Below are positions 21,801 through 36,800 of a stretch of DNA of 64,000 nt, in pieces. The stretch is from contig NC_092875.1 in assembly GCF_028372415.1 (NCBI RefSeq), forward strand, positions 229,251,136 to 229,315,135, read 5' to 3'. Source of the stretch: Notamacropus eugenii (lineage: Eukaryota > Chordata > Mammalia > Diprotodontia > Macropodidae). How positions within the stretch are numbered: position 1 is the first letter of the stretch; every line of letters starts with the position of its first letter. The notes under the pieces were generated by a model. The model was not told where the DNA came from, ran no database searches, and saw only the letters and a program-made list of their open reading frames with translations. The position numbers and the translations under genes are program-made.

Positions 21801-24800
21801 AGATAGGTAAATTATGGCCAAATCCAGTGAGCTATCTGCAGTTGTTTAGCCCTGAGCTTTTAAATAAAGTTTTGTTGTATTTAAAAATATAAAAACTACT
21901 CTTAGCGGCCAGATCCAATCTTCTGCTGTAGTTTACCCTCTCCTGGGTTAAACAAATGCAGAGCTAACTTAATATCCATGGAAAGAAAAGGGGAACCACC
22001 CTGAGGACCATCACACATATGCCAGACAAGATGAAAAAAGATTAAGCACCTAGCTGGAAAACTATACAAAACTGACTGAAAAAGATAAAAAACCAAATGG
22101 CAAAACAATTAGCACAAAACTTTCCAAGATAATTCTAGGGAGGGTATTCTTTTTAATCACAATTAAATCTTCTCTACTTCAAAATATTTATTATTTTGCT
22201 CAAATTGAAGAATTCCAAAGCTAAAAATGGAATCTAATGTAAATTTCAGCATGTCCTATTTCCAAGAGAGCGAAGTAAATAAATAAAAATAGGTAAATGA
22301 ACAATATTATTCTCTAATCCTTTCAGGAAAATCAAAGTATACATTTTTACAGTATTTTTGGAAATCTACAAAATAGGCCCTGTTCTATCTACAACCATGA
22401 TGTTCTATCTCTGATTAACAGATATACATATAGCAATGTTTGGTACAGAATGCTGGATTGATCATTATCATTGATAAGGACATGATCCTAGAAAGATGGG
22501 CGGAACACTTCTACACTGTTCTCAGCAGACCATCAATCAATGCTGAAGCCATTGACCTTCTACTTCAGGTTAATATAGTCTGAGATAACAGTCTGTATAA
22601 AGAATACAAGTAGCAGATTATGAGGTTGAAAACATAAGGTAATAGTGACAGACAAAACTACAGTAGTATCTAGAACTAATAGACACTTACATATATTCAT
22701 ATAAAAGAACTCTGAATTAAACAAAATTTTAGTTTATATTTAACTTACCTCAAAGAATATTTTGAATGCTTGACGTAGAAAGGCTCTCTGGGACTTAAAA
22801 ACTTCAGCTAGAATTTAATATGAAACACTTTAAGAAACAGCATGCAAACTACTTAACAGATACTTGCCATATTTTTAAAAAACCATGCATTTCATAAACT
22901 AAAATTTTATTTCAGTAAGATTTCGATACAATCAGAGAATAAAGGCATTGTCAGGCAGAAGTAGCATTGAAGAGCAATTGTTTTGTTTTTTTCTCTAAGT
23001 TCTATGAACCAAAGTTATACACAAATTTACTCTAACTTAGATGATCAATTATGTTACTCAGAAAAACCTAGCAATTGTCAGTAAAATTAATTAATGGAAA
23101 AAAGATAAAACAAAACAAAACAAAATTCAATATATACATTCAGTCACTTTCAATTTTCAATAAAGTATCAGTGTCTTCCTGTGGATATTTAAAATTTCTT
23201 CAAGTGAAGAAATATCTTAAAAATACATTTTTTTTAGGCTTTAAGTTTAAAGTTTAGAAACAAATATCCATCTTTCATTTTATAGGTACAGAAAATAATA
23301 AAAATAATCAAACACCCTTTTATCTATTTAGCTTCCCCAAATTCACAGTTCTATGTCAAACTTACCAAGTGTGTAGAGAAAGAATTATTCCGTAAATTGA
23401 CTTTTACAGTTCTTGTTTCTCCAACTCTAACGGGAAGAAATATGTATATGTCTTGTGGAGCATTTACGCCTCGCTGAGCCAAGTCAACTTGCCTGGTTTA
23501 GAAAATGGGGATTAAGTTAACCTACTTAAAATTAATAGGAATTTAAATCCAAATTATACCTTTAAAAAGTTAGTTTTAATCATTTCCTTTATAAGAAGTT
23601 AAAAATGGCTTGGAGCAGGTGTGCTAAACTTTAGCAAATGACATCTAAATTGAAATAAGTGCTAACAAGGTTCACTAACTTTCTCATATCAAGTATGCCC
23701 TTTCAAGCAATTCCTGTACAATTTCTATGGTTGTCCTTTCCACAGGGAGTACCTCTGAGAGAGCAGAAACTATTTTTTTGCCTCTTTGTATTCTCAGTGC
23801 TTAACAGTGCCTGGCACATAGTAGGTGATTATTAAATGCTCATCAAGTGATTAAGAAGAGGTCCATGGGCTTCATAAGACTTCCAAACACAAAGAGGGTT
23901 AAAAATTCTTGGAGCAGAGGATAATACAGAGCTCAAATGGTTCAACATTAATATTGACATTGGAAGGGAGGAAAGCAGATTCAGTGAAGGGATAATGGTG
24001 GGAGGGCTGGAGGTCAAAATGTGGATGAAGAATATGGTTGAGGACATAAAAGCATGAGGAAATGCAGAATAATAATTATGACTGGATAGTTTGGTTTCCT
24101 TTTAATATGCTTTTCATTTACATGATTATAGTGGCGGTATATACTGTTTTTCTGGTTCTGTTTACTCCACACTCTATTAGCTTATTTAATGTTCCCATGT
24201 TTCTCAGAATCACTTATATACATTATTTCTTACTGTATAAGGTTTATGAGCTCTTTTTATCATGTTTTGGTGATTGGTCTGCTTCAATTAGACTTGCCTA
24301 AGAAATAGTAAATAAGAGTTGAAGTCATTATTTACCATTTTTCAGAGTTGACAGTTTAACTAGGTCATACTCAAGAAACTGTAATTGTGTGTTGTTTCTT
24401 GTCATCTTTATTCTTTCTCCCCCTATGTTATGGATTTTGAACCTTTGCTTTAATGATAATCAAACTACATGCTTCTTCTGTATCCAGTATTTTCACACTT
24501 GTTAAAATCAGTCAATTTCATTTACTATGACTTTAGTTTGATTATTGTCGTTTCTATTATGTTCCTACTTGCTTCTTCAAAGAAATTAACGACAGATATG
24601 TATAATGTTTCTGAACAGTCATTAAGTCCTTGGTCTGTCATTCTTAATTCTGAACTGTATTTTCCAAAACATTTAATGCCATCTTCCCATGTTCGTATTT
24701 GCATTAAAACCACTGAGTATCAATGTTTATGTTGACAAAATGTTCCAAATAATTCAAGTTCTTCATAGACTCTATTTCTTTATCCTCTAGAACAAAGAAT

Positions 24801-27800
24801 GGCACAAACAGCTGTGTTCAAGAGTGTTTGCTTATATTCATAACAAAAAAGAAATAAACAGGTTCACAGTAAATTCAACAAGTGATTAATAAATCAGTCA
24901 TTCTTTAGTAATAAATCATATCGTCTTAGTTCTCTCCACGCACTAATGTACTATACTTTATCTTTCTATACTAAGTGTCAAACTTACTACAAGGGAGTGA
25001 GTTAGACATCAGATCTGAGACCAAGTCTCATACTTCTTCACATTCCATACTGCTAAACATAGTACCTTTCTCTATTAAGTCATTTTAAGTATTTTGAGAG
25101 ATGATAATAAAAAATATTTTTTCCATTTGTTAAAAGTGCTCTGAACATTATACCTAAGGGTTTGTTGAAAAGAACCTGCTTAAAAAAATATGCCATCATT
25201 AAAACTGTGTACATGAAATTGGTGCTTTCTATGAACACATGTCTCTGAAAATGTATAAGCATGTCACAAACACATACCTAGGGGGAGGGACAGAAGCCTC
25301 AGAGCCAATCCGTCTTCTGGGCCTCACTAGATTATCTGTTTTTACAAAAGCATTTGTGGGAATTCTTTCAGATCCATTTTCTGAACTGACACCCTGTTAG
25401 AAAGAAAGATATAAAGAGAAAAAAAAATTTCTTGGTCATGTAAGGACAATGGACTTGTTAGGCAGCTACTTCTTAATACCACTTTACAGCTGGTAAAACA
25501 TTTTCATACAGACTTCCTAATTTGATCTCGCACCAACACCAAGGTATATAAATATGGTAGTTATTATCCACACTTTTATCAATGGGGAAGCTGATGCTCT
25601 GGTAGGTTAAGTGACTCATCCAAAATTGCACAAATAATTAATGGCAAAGTCTATAAATAGAGCCCAGGTTTCCAGATGCCCCAAATGTCTTTAGTACTTC
25701 TACATCAAAGCTTTTAAAAAGAAGCAAAGATGTAAAATCTCTCCAACTCAAAGCATTTTAAATGTGGTGCCAATGGATTTATTGCTTGACATAGTTAATA
25801 CCTTAAAATAATTAAGTCACTAATTATCCTTCAACTCGGTTTTATACATCTTAACAGTACATCTAATTCATCTACTATATATATGCATATGTATACACAC
25901 ATGCACATACATATACATTTTCATTGATACAGCTAATAAAGGGCAGTTAAGAAAACTGCCTAGAAGGAAAGCAATCCTTTCCCACCCCCTCCACACCAAA
26001 AGGAACACAAAGAAACTTTTATTAATAGCATCTAAAAACATAATTTTCACTTTTAAAAGTTACTTTATAGGAATTAAGTTACAATATGTGGCCCATAGTA
26101 AGCATTTAATAAATGCTTTTTTTTTCATTCATAATACTCACTAGCCCAGATAGCTGAAATCGCAATGTATGTTTCATGTGAGGTGTTGCACTGGGATAAC
26201 ACTCAACATCCCAAAACTGAGCATAATTCCCTCTATCTCTTGGTAAAAAAGTGATGGCAACCTATAAAACAAACATAAAAGCTTTTGTGACATTTTATCT
26301 GCTGTAATTACTAAAACTAAAAATTATCTTTCTCTCTTAGGTTAACAATAAGAAGCCTTTATATGAATGTGTAGAACTGGTCATATCTGTCACCTCTCAG
26401 GAAAAAAAGCTTGTTCAATTCTATTTCAAGTGGACTAATTCAATTCTGGGTCCAAAATACTTTATATAAATCAACACCTCCAAAAGTACACTGCTGGGGG
26501 TGGCTCTGGGGGTGGCTCTCAAATTGCACTACAGCTGATGCGTAGGAGAGCTAAATGAGGAAGCAGGCTGGAGAAGGTCTATTAGATTAAACCACAGAAA
26601 TATAATCAGGAGTTGGGGATATATTCATTTTATTGTTTTCCTTATGCAACCCTCTACTGGCCAAAAGACAACCAAAATTTAGGTACAAGGTACAAGGTAG
26701 AAGATTTTAAGTATGTATATGGCATTAACTATTTTTGAAACTTCACCATATTTATAATGAATTTTGTAACTGACATGACTACTCTGTCAATAAAGGTGCT
26801 AACATATTTTTGAACACCTTATCTGTTCACATTTTTAATATCTGATTCCTAGCAAATTATCAATCACAGTACTGTAGGAACTGAACTACATCCACAATGA
26901 CATTTATTATTCATTAAACCAAATCACTTAAACAAGTAGCATTTTAACAGAAGGGTAATTCATAGGTTCTCCCTGAAAAGGTAAATATAAGAGCCGGTAG
27001 AATCTTTTCATCATACACCCCAAAGTTACAAGAAACAACTGGACAAAATATTTGGCCATTTCACTTTACTGAATTGAGTATATGCAAAAATTCATTCTGA
27101 AGGATATAATAACTAAGTTATATAATAAAGACTAACAAAAATCTTCCTAAACCAACATACACTTAAATATTCAGTAACAACAATGTGAAAGTGAGTATGG
27201 GAAGAGGGAAATGGTGAAAAATCATTTGGGAATCAAGGAACTAAAGAACAAAAATTTACATAGACAACTTAGAAAATTCCTATTTGTATATCATGAACTT
27301 TTCCTTAGGCGTCATGAGTCACTGGAAAGTAATAAAAAATAATACATGACAAAATAAGGTTACTTATATTTAACAGAGAAGATGTGACTAGATATAAACA
27401 TTATAGTTACTTTAGAATCACTGAGTATGCTGTCAAACCACTGGCTGGTTGAAGTAAATATCCAAGTAAACACTTTAAATAAGAGAAAGGAATGATGAGA
27501 AGAAACTGAAAACAATCATCACAACTAAAACTGGGGATCCAAAAATGGATAAAAATAAAGGAAAATGACTTCATTACTACTTCCAGGAGAAGATAAACTG
27601 ACCTATAATAATCACCATAAAAAGCCACAACAAAACCCAGAAATCACATTAATGAGAATCCACATTCTCTAAGCTAATTAGAAAGATATGGCAGGGGCCA
27701 TAGAATACAAGCACATATGCAAAACACAAGTGAGGGGAAGATGACTTAAGGTTATAGATCACTATTTTCACAAAATAGTGAAAAACGGTGAAATATATAG

Positions 27801-30800
27801 CCAAGCCAGATTATCCAGAGAAATTCTGTACATGAAATTGGTAAGAAAATAGCTAGTTAGGTGGCACAGTGGATACAGCACCAGTCCTGAAGTCAGGAGG
27901 ACATGAATTCAAATCTGGTCTCAGACATTTACTACCTATATGATCTTGGGCAAGTCACTTAACTCCCAAAGCCCCCAAAAAACAAAGAAAAGAAGATAGA
28001 TGGAAAACAGGACCAACATTTTGGGGGTTTCATAATGATTCTGACAATAACTGTGGGAGTTCTCACATTTGGACTCTGAGACCTCTGTATCTAGTTTACC
28101 ATCTGAAGTAGAAATGGCACTGAAAATGACGATAAAATCAGGAAGAAGTCAGACCTGATTAACAACATAATAAAGAAATCCATCTTCAAATTCATAAACT
28201 TTAAATTTAAAGGCAAGTAGACTACTTATGAGGGGACAGTTTTTAGAAATGGGAAAGATTATTAGCTATAATTTTTTTTAAAGGCAAGACATCAACTACT
28301 TCTGAGCATGCACCTAATTCTCACCTTTGTAAAAATCATCTTAGGAATAGTCTACATAAACATTCAGATATGCCTGATAAAAATATAAAATATATGGGTT
28401 TTTTTACAGGCAATTTTTAACAGTGGACCACATTTCTGTGGTCACTCAACTATCTGAGAACTGTACAAAGTATAATAAGACCCCAGCATGTTTTCTAATT
28501 TTGAGAAAGCATCTGACTCAGTGAAGCAAATAAGAATTCATAGCTTTCTTTAAAAAAGCTTTTGTCTCACATATCTATCACAAGATCATACAAAACTCCA
28601 TTAAATACAGGACTAACATTTCAGTGTTATGCTAAGTTTTGCTTTCAAATGAGTTCTTAAACAAGTTTCAAATATGCTGGTCAGTGTTATAGAAGATGTC
28701 CAACCAAAGGATTCCCCTCTGAATTTAGAAGAAACTCAAAGTGATGGCATATCATTTACAAAGTAACTTTGTTGAAATGTGCAACAACATGAAAGATGCT
28801 AATTTAATCATTTTACTGAAAAACATAATTAAAACATATTGTCCTAGCCTCTCATAGGCTATGAGAGCAACTAGATGAGTAGACTATTGAATTTGTTCAT
28901 CAACATGTATATCTTAGACAAGTGCTACATATGAAAAATAAGCTAGTTCTAGAACTAAATTTCTGAACACCTTATTTTTTAGTAAACTAAACTACCTAGT
29001 AAACTAAATCAACCGTCGTTCTAGTAGGATAATATCAGGCTACACTGTATTTAGGGAATAACTCAGCACCTACAAAGACTCTAAACCATTCATATCTACC
29101 AAAAACTATGTCTAACAGAAAATATTTCTTGATAAACACTACACAGCTGTGAATCACTGAAGACCACAACCTTGAAAGACATCTTACAGAACAATCAGTT
29201 ATCATGGATCCAGAGCAATGAGTATCCTCCAAGTTGTACGGCATCACTAAGTCTGGAGTTCAAAATAAAAATGTGTCCTTCTCTATAGAGAGAGATGATG
29301 AAACCGACCTGTTTTCCAGCACTTAGGCTTTTAAATGGTCCTCCATGTCACTAACTATGCTTTTGTAAAACAAGCTTCTCCAAAGCATGGACCAGCCTGC
29401 TTTTGTACTTCTATCAGTAGTCCAGCAGTTAGGTCACAGATGTTGCTTAATAACTATTTACTGACTGTTGATTGAGAACTGACCAGGGTTAGGTGGTATG
29501 ACTTATGATTATGGGGAAAATATTCATCTGTATGAAGCTAACTGCCCCATACAGGGTCAAGTCTAATGAAGCTGATTTCTTTAACAGTGTGCTCAACAAA
29601 GTGATTGGCCTCACTTTTTGTTTTCCATGACCTTGTAATATACCAGAAATGCGGGAACATCTGAAAGCTGCGTAAGTAGCTCTAAAGACATCTCCACTCT
29701 CATCAACATCCTACAGAAAGAAAAAATAAAAATTATAAAAATTAAATAGTAACAAAGATGAATTCCACACTAAATTTCACACTAAAAATAACATTTCACA
29801 TTTGAATAGCATTTTACAAAGCATGTTCATTAAGTCATTTAATCTTCACAGCCATCCCATGTGGCAAAAAAGGAAATCTTAGAAAAAAATAAAATAATTA
29901 ACAATTAAAATAAAGTTCACTGAGCAGTGAGACTGACTAAAATCCAAGTCTCCAGGCTCTTAATCTTTCTACTGTACATGATTACCTTCTGCAAAACTTC
30001 TAAATGGGCAAACAAGAAGGGGAACCCACTGAAATCAAATGACAGAACAAATAAAGCTAGTAGATTGATGTTTGAGCATGTGGTAGGATCAATTTAAAAT
30101 GCAGCAACAAAAAAATGGAGCTGATAAATTTTCTGGCAAAAAAATAAGAGGAAATAAATAACCTATTTTGTTTACTGTTTCTGACCTTGACATAAGGGGG
30201 AGCAAAAGATGATAAATTCCACTTTACTTCTTCATCACCATGGTTTTCAAGTTCTAGATAATTTTCTAGAAGGAAAACACAAATCCTTAAGTCAAATCCA
30301 ACTCAAGTAAGTTACCCAGATAAGGTAAATACGATGAAGAGATTTTAAGTCACATTTCATTTCTGGCTTCCTCTGAATTGTTAACAACCTTTCCCGAGAC
30401 CTCACACAGCACTCTTATTTTGCAGTTCTGACGTATTATTTATCAGACAATATTGTGTTTAATAGTTGTGATGATGAGTTATCTCTCGAAGAAACTATTA
30501 AACTCCTTAAATAAAGGGACTGTCTCTCATCTGAACTTTTTATCTCTCTCTAGTGTCTACCAACGTCCTCTGCACACAGCAGGTACTTAATGAATGTTGG
30601 CTTATTATATCTTTTTCTAAAAGTAGTATTTATTACACAGTACTACTGCAGTTACATTTGCACATATATATATGGATTTTCTTGCAACATCCTTCAAAAG
30701 TATGAAGATATACAATATTTCATTTATATATGGGACATACACATTATTAATATAGTAGTTATAAAAGAAAATTATAATTAACATAGTGTTATCCAGTTTG

Positions 30801-33800
30801 AGAAAGGCAAAGAATAGTGAACCACAAGGTATTTTAAGGAAGAATTTATGAGAGATATGTTACAAAAAGGTTATCTTTTTCCCAAGTCCAAATCAGTATC
30901 ACTACCATTACCTGAAAAAAATTTAACATCTTTGAAACTGTTAGCTCTCAAATTTTATAAAGATAGATAGATGAAATAAAGAAAAAAAGTCCAATCTGAA
31001 AGCTTGGCATGGGATTTAATTTGAAAATGATTCTGATTCTTTAAACACTTTCTAATCTTTAGGCACAATAAAATGGGATTTTGACATTCCTATTCATTAC
31101 AAAGTTATCATTTCAACTCCAGATTTAAGGAAATAAGACTTGTATGGATAGAAAAATTGTGTTATCATTGCAATACTAGGCAGAGAATAATTACTGTGGT
31201 AGAGAGTTCTTAACCTTTTTGATGTCATGAAGCCCTTTATTTTTTTCCTCTGTATCCTTAGCACAAAGTAAATGTTTAATGAAAACTTACTAAATGACTG
31301 TGAGTTTCAAAACACACACACAGTATAGATTCCTACATATCTTTCGGATTAACCTTAAGTTTAAAAAATATGGTCTCTCCAAAAGTATCTGAACAGACAT
31401 AACAGTGCATAATCAACTTTAGGATTCTGGTAGAAAAGGGTGGGGTGGGGGGAGTCAAACAAACATTATAATTACCTCTAAGTAGAATGTTTCAAAGAAT
31501 TCAACTAAATAAAACTGTTTCTCCACACCTTTTCCCTTCCCTAAATGACTTTTTAAAATTATTTTTCCTCCCCAAAGCTCTGCAATTTATTTTCTAATAT
31601 TAAGTTACACAATGAAAGAAGCACATTAAATTCTCTTAGGTGATACAACTACAATCAGTGCATGTAGTCTGCTTATATTGCTAACCCATCATTGGTTTAT
31701 TTTAGGTCTGTGACACCTAGTTTTAGGAGACAAAGCTAGGAGGTCCAAAAAATAGTTGTCTCAGAAGCTAGGTAGGGGTAGGGATGGCTGACAAGGAGGA
31801 CTCATTAAGAGCAAAATGGTGGACTTGAAAATTCCCCCATGTAGGCTTCAACTTCAAAGTTTTAAATGTTTTAGATTTGACATTCACAAAACAAATGATC
31901 CCAGGACCTTCAAGTAAAGTGTGATTTAGGATCTAATATTTAGGTGGATGGTCTTGGCTGTTTGTTCTCTGATTTCACTGCACATTCCATCTGTTAGAAC
32001 ATTTCAGCAGGGGACATGGTTCTAGGTGCAACTATGACCAACATACCAACATCCCATAAGCATTGTTTTGTATCATTATCATCATCCTCAATCCATTAAA
32101 ACTAACTTCACAGTAACAGCATGAAATACTACTGCAGCATCATTTGGCTAAAAGTTCCAGATGCAGCATGCATTTTGAGTGAGTAGGCAAAATGCTTAAA
32201 CCTTAGCAGTTGGTTTGTTTCTTGTCACCATATCCTTATGTACTGAACGTACATAAGCATATATTTCTATTAGTTTCCTGAACCAATAGGTGATGTTTAA
32301 TTATATTTAAGAAATTGAAGTTTCCTTCAGTATTAAGTATATTTATAGTATGTTTAACATTTATTACCATGATAAACATAGCATCTTCGTCATCATAATG
32401 CCTAAGATTTATATATAATTATACTATCTATATATTAGGCATTCATCATCTTTTCTCCCCACAACAGTCCTGGGTAAGCACTATTATCCCCATTTTACAG
32501 ATGAGGAAAACTGAGGTACAGAAACATTAAGTGACTTGCCCAAGGTCACAATTAGAAAGTGGGAAACTCAAGTCTTCCTAACTCCAGGTACACCCTCTAT
32601 CTACTGAGCCATCATAGTCTTAGAATTCCGTAAAGACCTACTTCTAGCTCTTATAATCTGAATTTCTCTGCCACAACAGATCTGCTATCTTATATAAGTT
32701 TTGCTTAATATTTTTGTGGAATTGATAACGATAAGTAGTCATCATCTATCTTTGCTAATATGAGGTTCTTGAAATATCTGTAAATTTCAATTATTTCTGT
32801 TTTCCCTGAACCCATTATTACAGATAGCTAGCATTTATATACTATTTTAAGGTTTAGAAAGCACTTTAAATAAATTATCTCATTTGTAACTATGAGGTAG
32901 GTGCTTTATCCTTATGAGGAACCTGAAGCTAGGAGAGGGTAAGTGACTTGCCCAATGTTACACAGCTTTTAAGTGTCTGAGATAGGATATAAACTCAAGT
33001 CTTCCAGAATCCAAGCCAAGTGGGCAAAACTCCTCAGAGGCCAAAACCAGATTATATGTAATTGGGAAATGTTTAACAAAATAAATTAAAATACAACAGA
33101 GTATAGATAATGTTAATTTGTAGTTTTCTAAGTAAATATTACGCTCAAAGGATGTTTCAGTTTTAGTTCGACACAAATGCACTACAGCACCCAATTCCTC
33201 TGTCTATCAAGAAATTTGAGATTTCAAGTTTTTTAAATCCCACATTAAGACATGACATAATTTTGATGTTGACATCTCATTCTCTCCACTTCCTCCTCCC
33301 AAAAATCCCACATACAAATTATTACGTCTATCACTGCTTTATGCTTAACAACAGAGAACATATAGTACTAAGCCTTTTAATTAAGTGATTTTAGGATTTA
33401 ATACCTGAGGTTTCACCAGGTTCTGTTTCAGGAAAAGTGATGGTTTTAGTTTTTATTTCAACTTTTGTTGAGGGTGGTTTTGTACCCGGTTTCAGCATAT
33501 GACTCAATGGAGACTCAGATGTTAAAATTTGTTTAGAGGCCAAGCAGGTTGAAGGACCTTCCTTAGTAATGTCTTCTCGAATCTGTACTTTTACAACCTT
33601 TTGAAATAAAAAAAGGTAAAGGAAATAAAAATTTTAAAAAAACATGTATTTGTTTTTAAATTTCAACATGCAAAAGCATGCTAATAAACTTAAAAGAGAG
33701 GTGACTGCTTTTAATCATATATTCTTCAAACAGAACTTAGACATCTATGCAAGCATTCTTTCATATAGAGAATCAGTTAAACTATCCCTTCAGTGTTCCA

Positions 33801-36800
33801 GGGAGTTAATGCATCTCCAAAACTCAATTCTTTTCTATTTTATAGCCTATACATTAATAGATCTCTTAAGATGCCTAATTTACAGAAAGCAATTATTAGA
33901 TAGAAAACTTATTTTAAGATAACTAAATCTTCAGAAATCTCCCATAGATGCTAAATATATAAATGAGGTTGGTTTTATTTTCTTTAAAGTATATCGTTTT
34001 GGTGAAAAAATACATTCAGTTCAACATGTATCAATTCTATAAGCATAAAAGGGAAAATATGGATAGATAGTAGTTATTTTGAAAAAAAGTCTTGGGATTT
34101 TAGTGGATTGCAAGTTCAAAGAGTTAAGAGTTAATGTGATATCAGGCTGCACTGAAGTACACAATTTCCACTTTAGTGTGCCCTCATCATACTTCATCTA
34201 GAGTACTGTGTTTAATTCTGGGCACCACACTTTAAGGACAGCAATAAGATAGAGTGTTCAGAAAAGGTCAACAAGGGTGGTGAAGGGCCTTAAGTCCACA
34301 TTTTAAGGAAGTAGACATATTGAACTTTGAGAAAAGACTCAAAGATGTCTTTGAGAAAAGACATTAAATGTCTTCAAGTATCTATAGGGCTACAGTGTGG
34401 AGGAGAAAACAAATTTGTTCTATTTGGCCTCAGAGAGTCTAAGTAGAAGCAAAGGATGGAAGTTGCAAAGAGGATAATTTAGGCTTGATATCAAGAAAAA
34501 CTTAACAATTAGAGCTGTCCAAATGTAGAATGGCCTGCCTAGAATGGTGGTGGGGTTCCTCTCCTTCCAAGTCTTCAAAAGCTGGGTGACCACTTGTATA
34601 TATTACAGTGGGAATTCCTTTTGGGTATGGATTGAATAATATGGCCACTGAGGTCACTTTTCAACTCTTAACTCAGTGATTCTGCATCCCCTCCTAACAA
34701 TGGAAGCATTCCAAGGCTCTAATCCTGGAACTTCTTTCTTCTCTACACTCTCTGTCTTGGTGACCTCATCAGCTCTCCATCAGATGAAGACTCCCAGTTC
34801 AGATTTACATAACCAGCTGTCTCACTCTCCTCAAACTCCAGTCTTATGTTACCAAATGCCAACTATTATTTTGAATTAGATATCCTAACGGCATCTCAAT
34901 CTCCATGTTTCTACATTCTTTTCCCATCCCCCTCTTTCAAAGCTATTCCTCTTCCAAACCTTTCTTTTTCTGTCAAGGGCACCAGTATCCTTCTAGTCAT
35001 CTAGGTTCACAACCTCAGAGTTATCTTTGACTTAATCTTTTACCTCACATATCTAATCAGCTGCAAGAGTTTTTCTTCTACCTTCATAACATCTCTTTCA
35101 TCTGTTCCCTTATCCCTACTAAAATGGCCATCATAATTTAAATTCTCATCACCTTTTACCTGTACAATTTCCACAACCTAGCAGGTTTCTCTAAATCAAG
35201 TCTTTCTCCTTTCCAATCCATCTTTCACATGGCTGCCAAAGTTATACTAGTAAAGCACATGTCTGAACGTGCCATGCCTTTATTATAACATAATAAACTT
35301 TAGTGGCTCCCTATTACTTCTAAAGTCAAATGCTAACTGTTTTGGCATTTAAGCTCTTCCTGATCAAGCTCAAAACTATCTTTTCAGCCTTTCCAGCCTT
35401 GCACATAATCTAACCTTGCACATAATCTTGCCAAACTGGCCTTCTGGCTGTCGCCCACATTCTCTCGTATCTCTGGTTTTGCATTAGCTATACCCTTCAC
35501 TTGTAATGTACTCTTTCCTTAACTCCCCACATTCTATGTGAAGATTTTCCTGAACCCCACTCAGCTGTTAGTGTCTTCCTCCCTAAAATTACTTTATATA
35601 TATTTCAACTGCAAGAGGGTGCTACAGTTTTCAAATAACAAGAGATTCTATATTTAAGACTTCTAGAAGCTAATAAGATGAACTCTGAGCTAAATTATAC
35701 AGATTCTATGAATATCTGAGCAATTAAACAATTAATATCCTGATTATTACTAATTTCTTTTTAAAGTTAAAAAATATTCCAACAAATCCGGCAGTGGTGG
35801 TATCTAAAATGGTTTAGACAACTGCTATCTAGTAAACTTTGACTTACATGTTTAGACTTGACTATATAGAACATGCCTCTAAGAGGCAAAAGAAATATAC
35901 ATTTTTTAAAGCCCATGCATTTGTCTCCCACAAATGAGGTGCATGCAGCACTATTCTCATGTAAATATGCACTAACTTAGGAACCTTAATTTTTATACAT
36001 AAAAATAATGATCTTATTAGATTAGTTTATTGGTTTTTCTTTCCATACCTCTCAATAATCAGAGAGAGAATAGTTGTAATACAGTAACATAACTGATTTT
36101 CATAAAGGCAAAAAAAAAAATCTGAGAAATTTGCTTATGAAGAAGGCTTCACTCCTTAATGATGTTTAACAGTTGAAATGAAGTGGTTTTCTTTTCTTCT
36201 TTTGAAAAAAAAAAAAAAAGACTTTTGCGGGAAAGGGAAGTTTGGAAGGTTTACAGGACTGGTAATAATTAAGGACCAAAAGTTACATCCTTTCCCCTGC
36301 TCTTTTCTTTTAAAAATGAAGCATATAACTTCTAACAAATGCAAGATTCAATTTTTGAGTAAAAAAAAATTCAAAATAAAATCTTTACAAGTTACCTTTT
36401 GTCCATTGTCACAATGTATATAAATCAGACCACTCCATGGAAATGTTGAGGGTTTTGTGGCAAGTGACGAATTAGGACTTACAAGAATTAGCAGTCGACT
36501 CCTAAACAAAAAAATTTCAAATACATAAACATGTTCTATACAATAACAACAATAATCACAACACAAAGCCAGGGCATAGACAGCAATCAGTCCTAATCCT
36601 GGTAAGCATTGCTTTGAATTATTTTCATTTTCCCCATAACTACTAAAAAAAATTCGGTAAATTCATTCCATATTACAACTCCTACTCTTCACTCAACGCT
36701 CACCATGTTTTTATTGTTTTACAATCTCATTAATTTCATAAAAATCTCCAAATAAAAACTGAAGAAAATGACTAAATTTTTAAAATCTTTAAAATAACCT

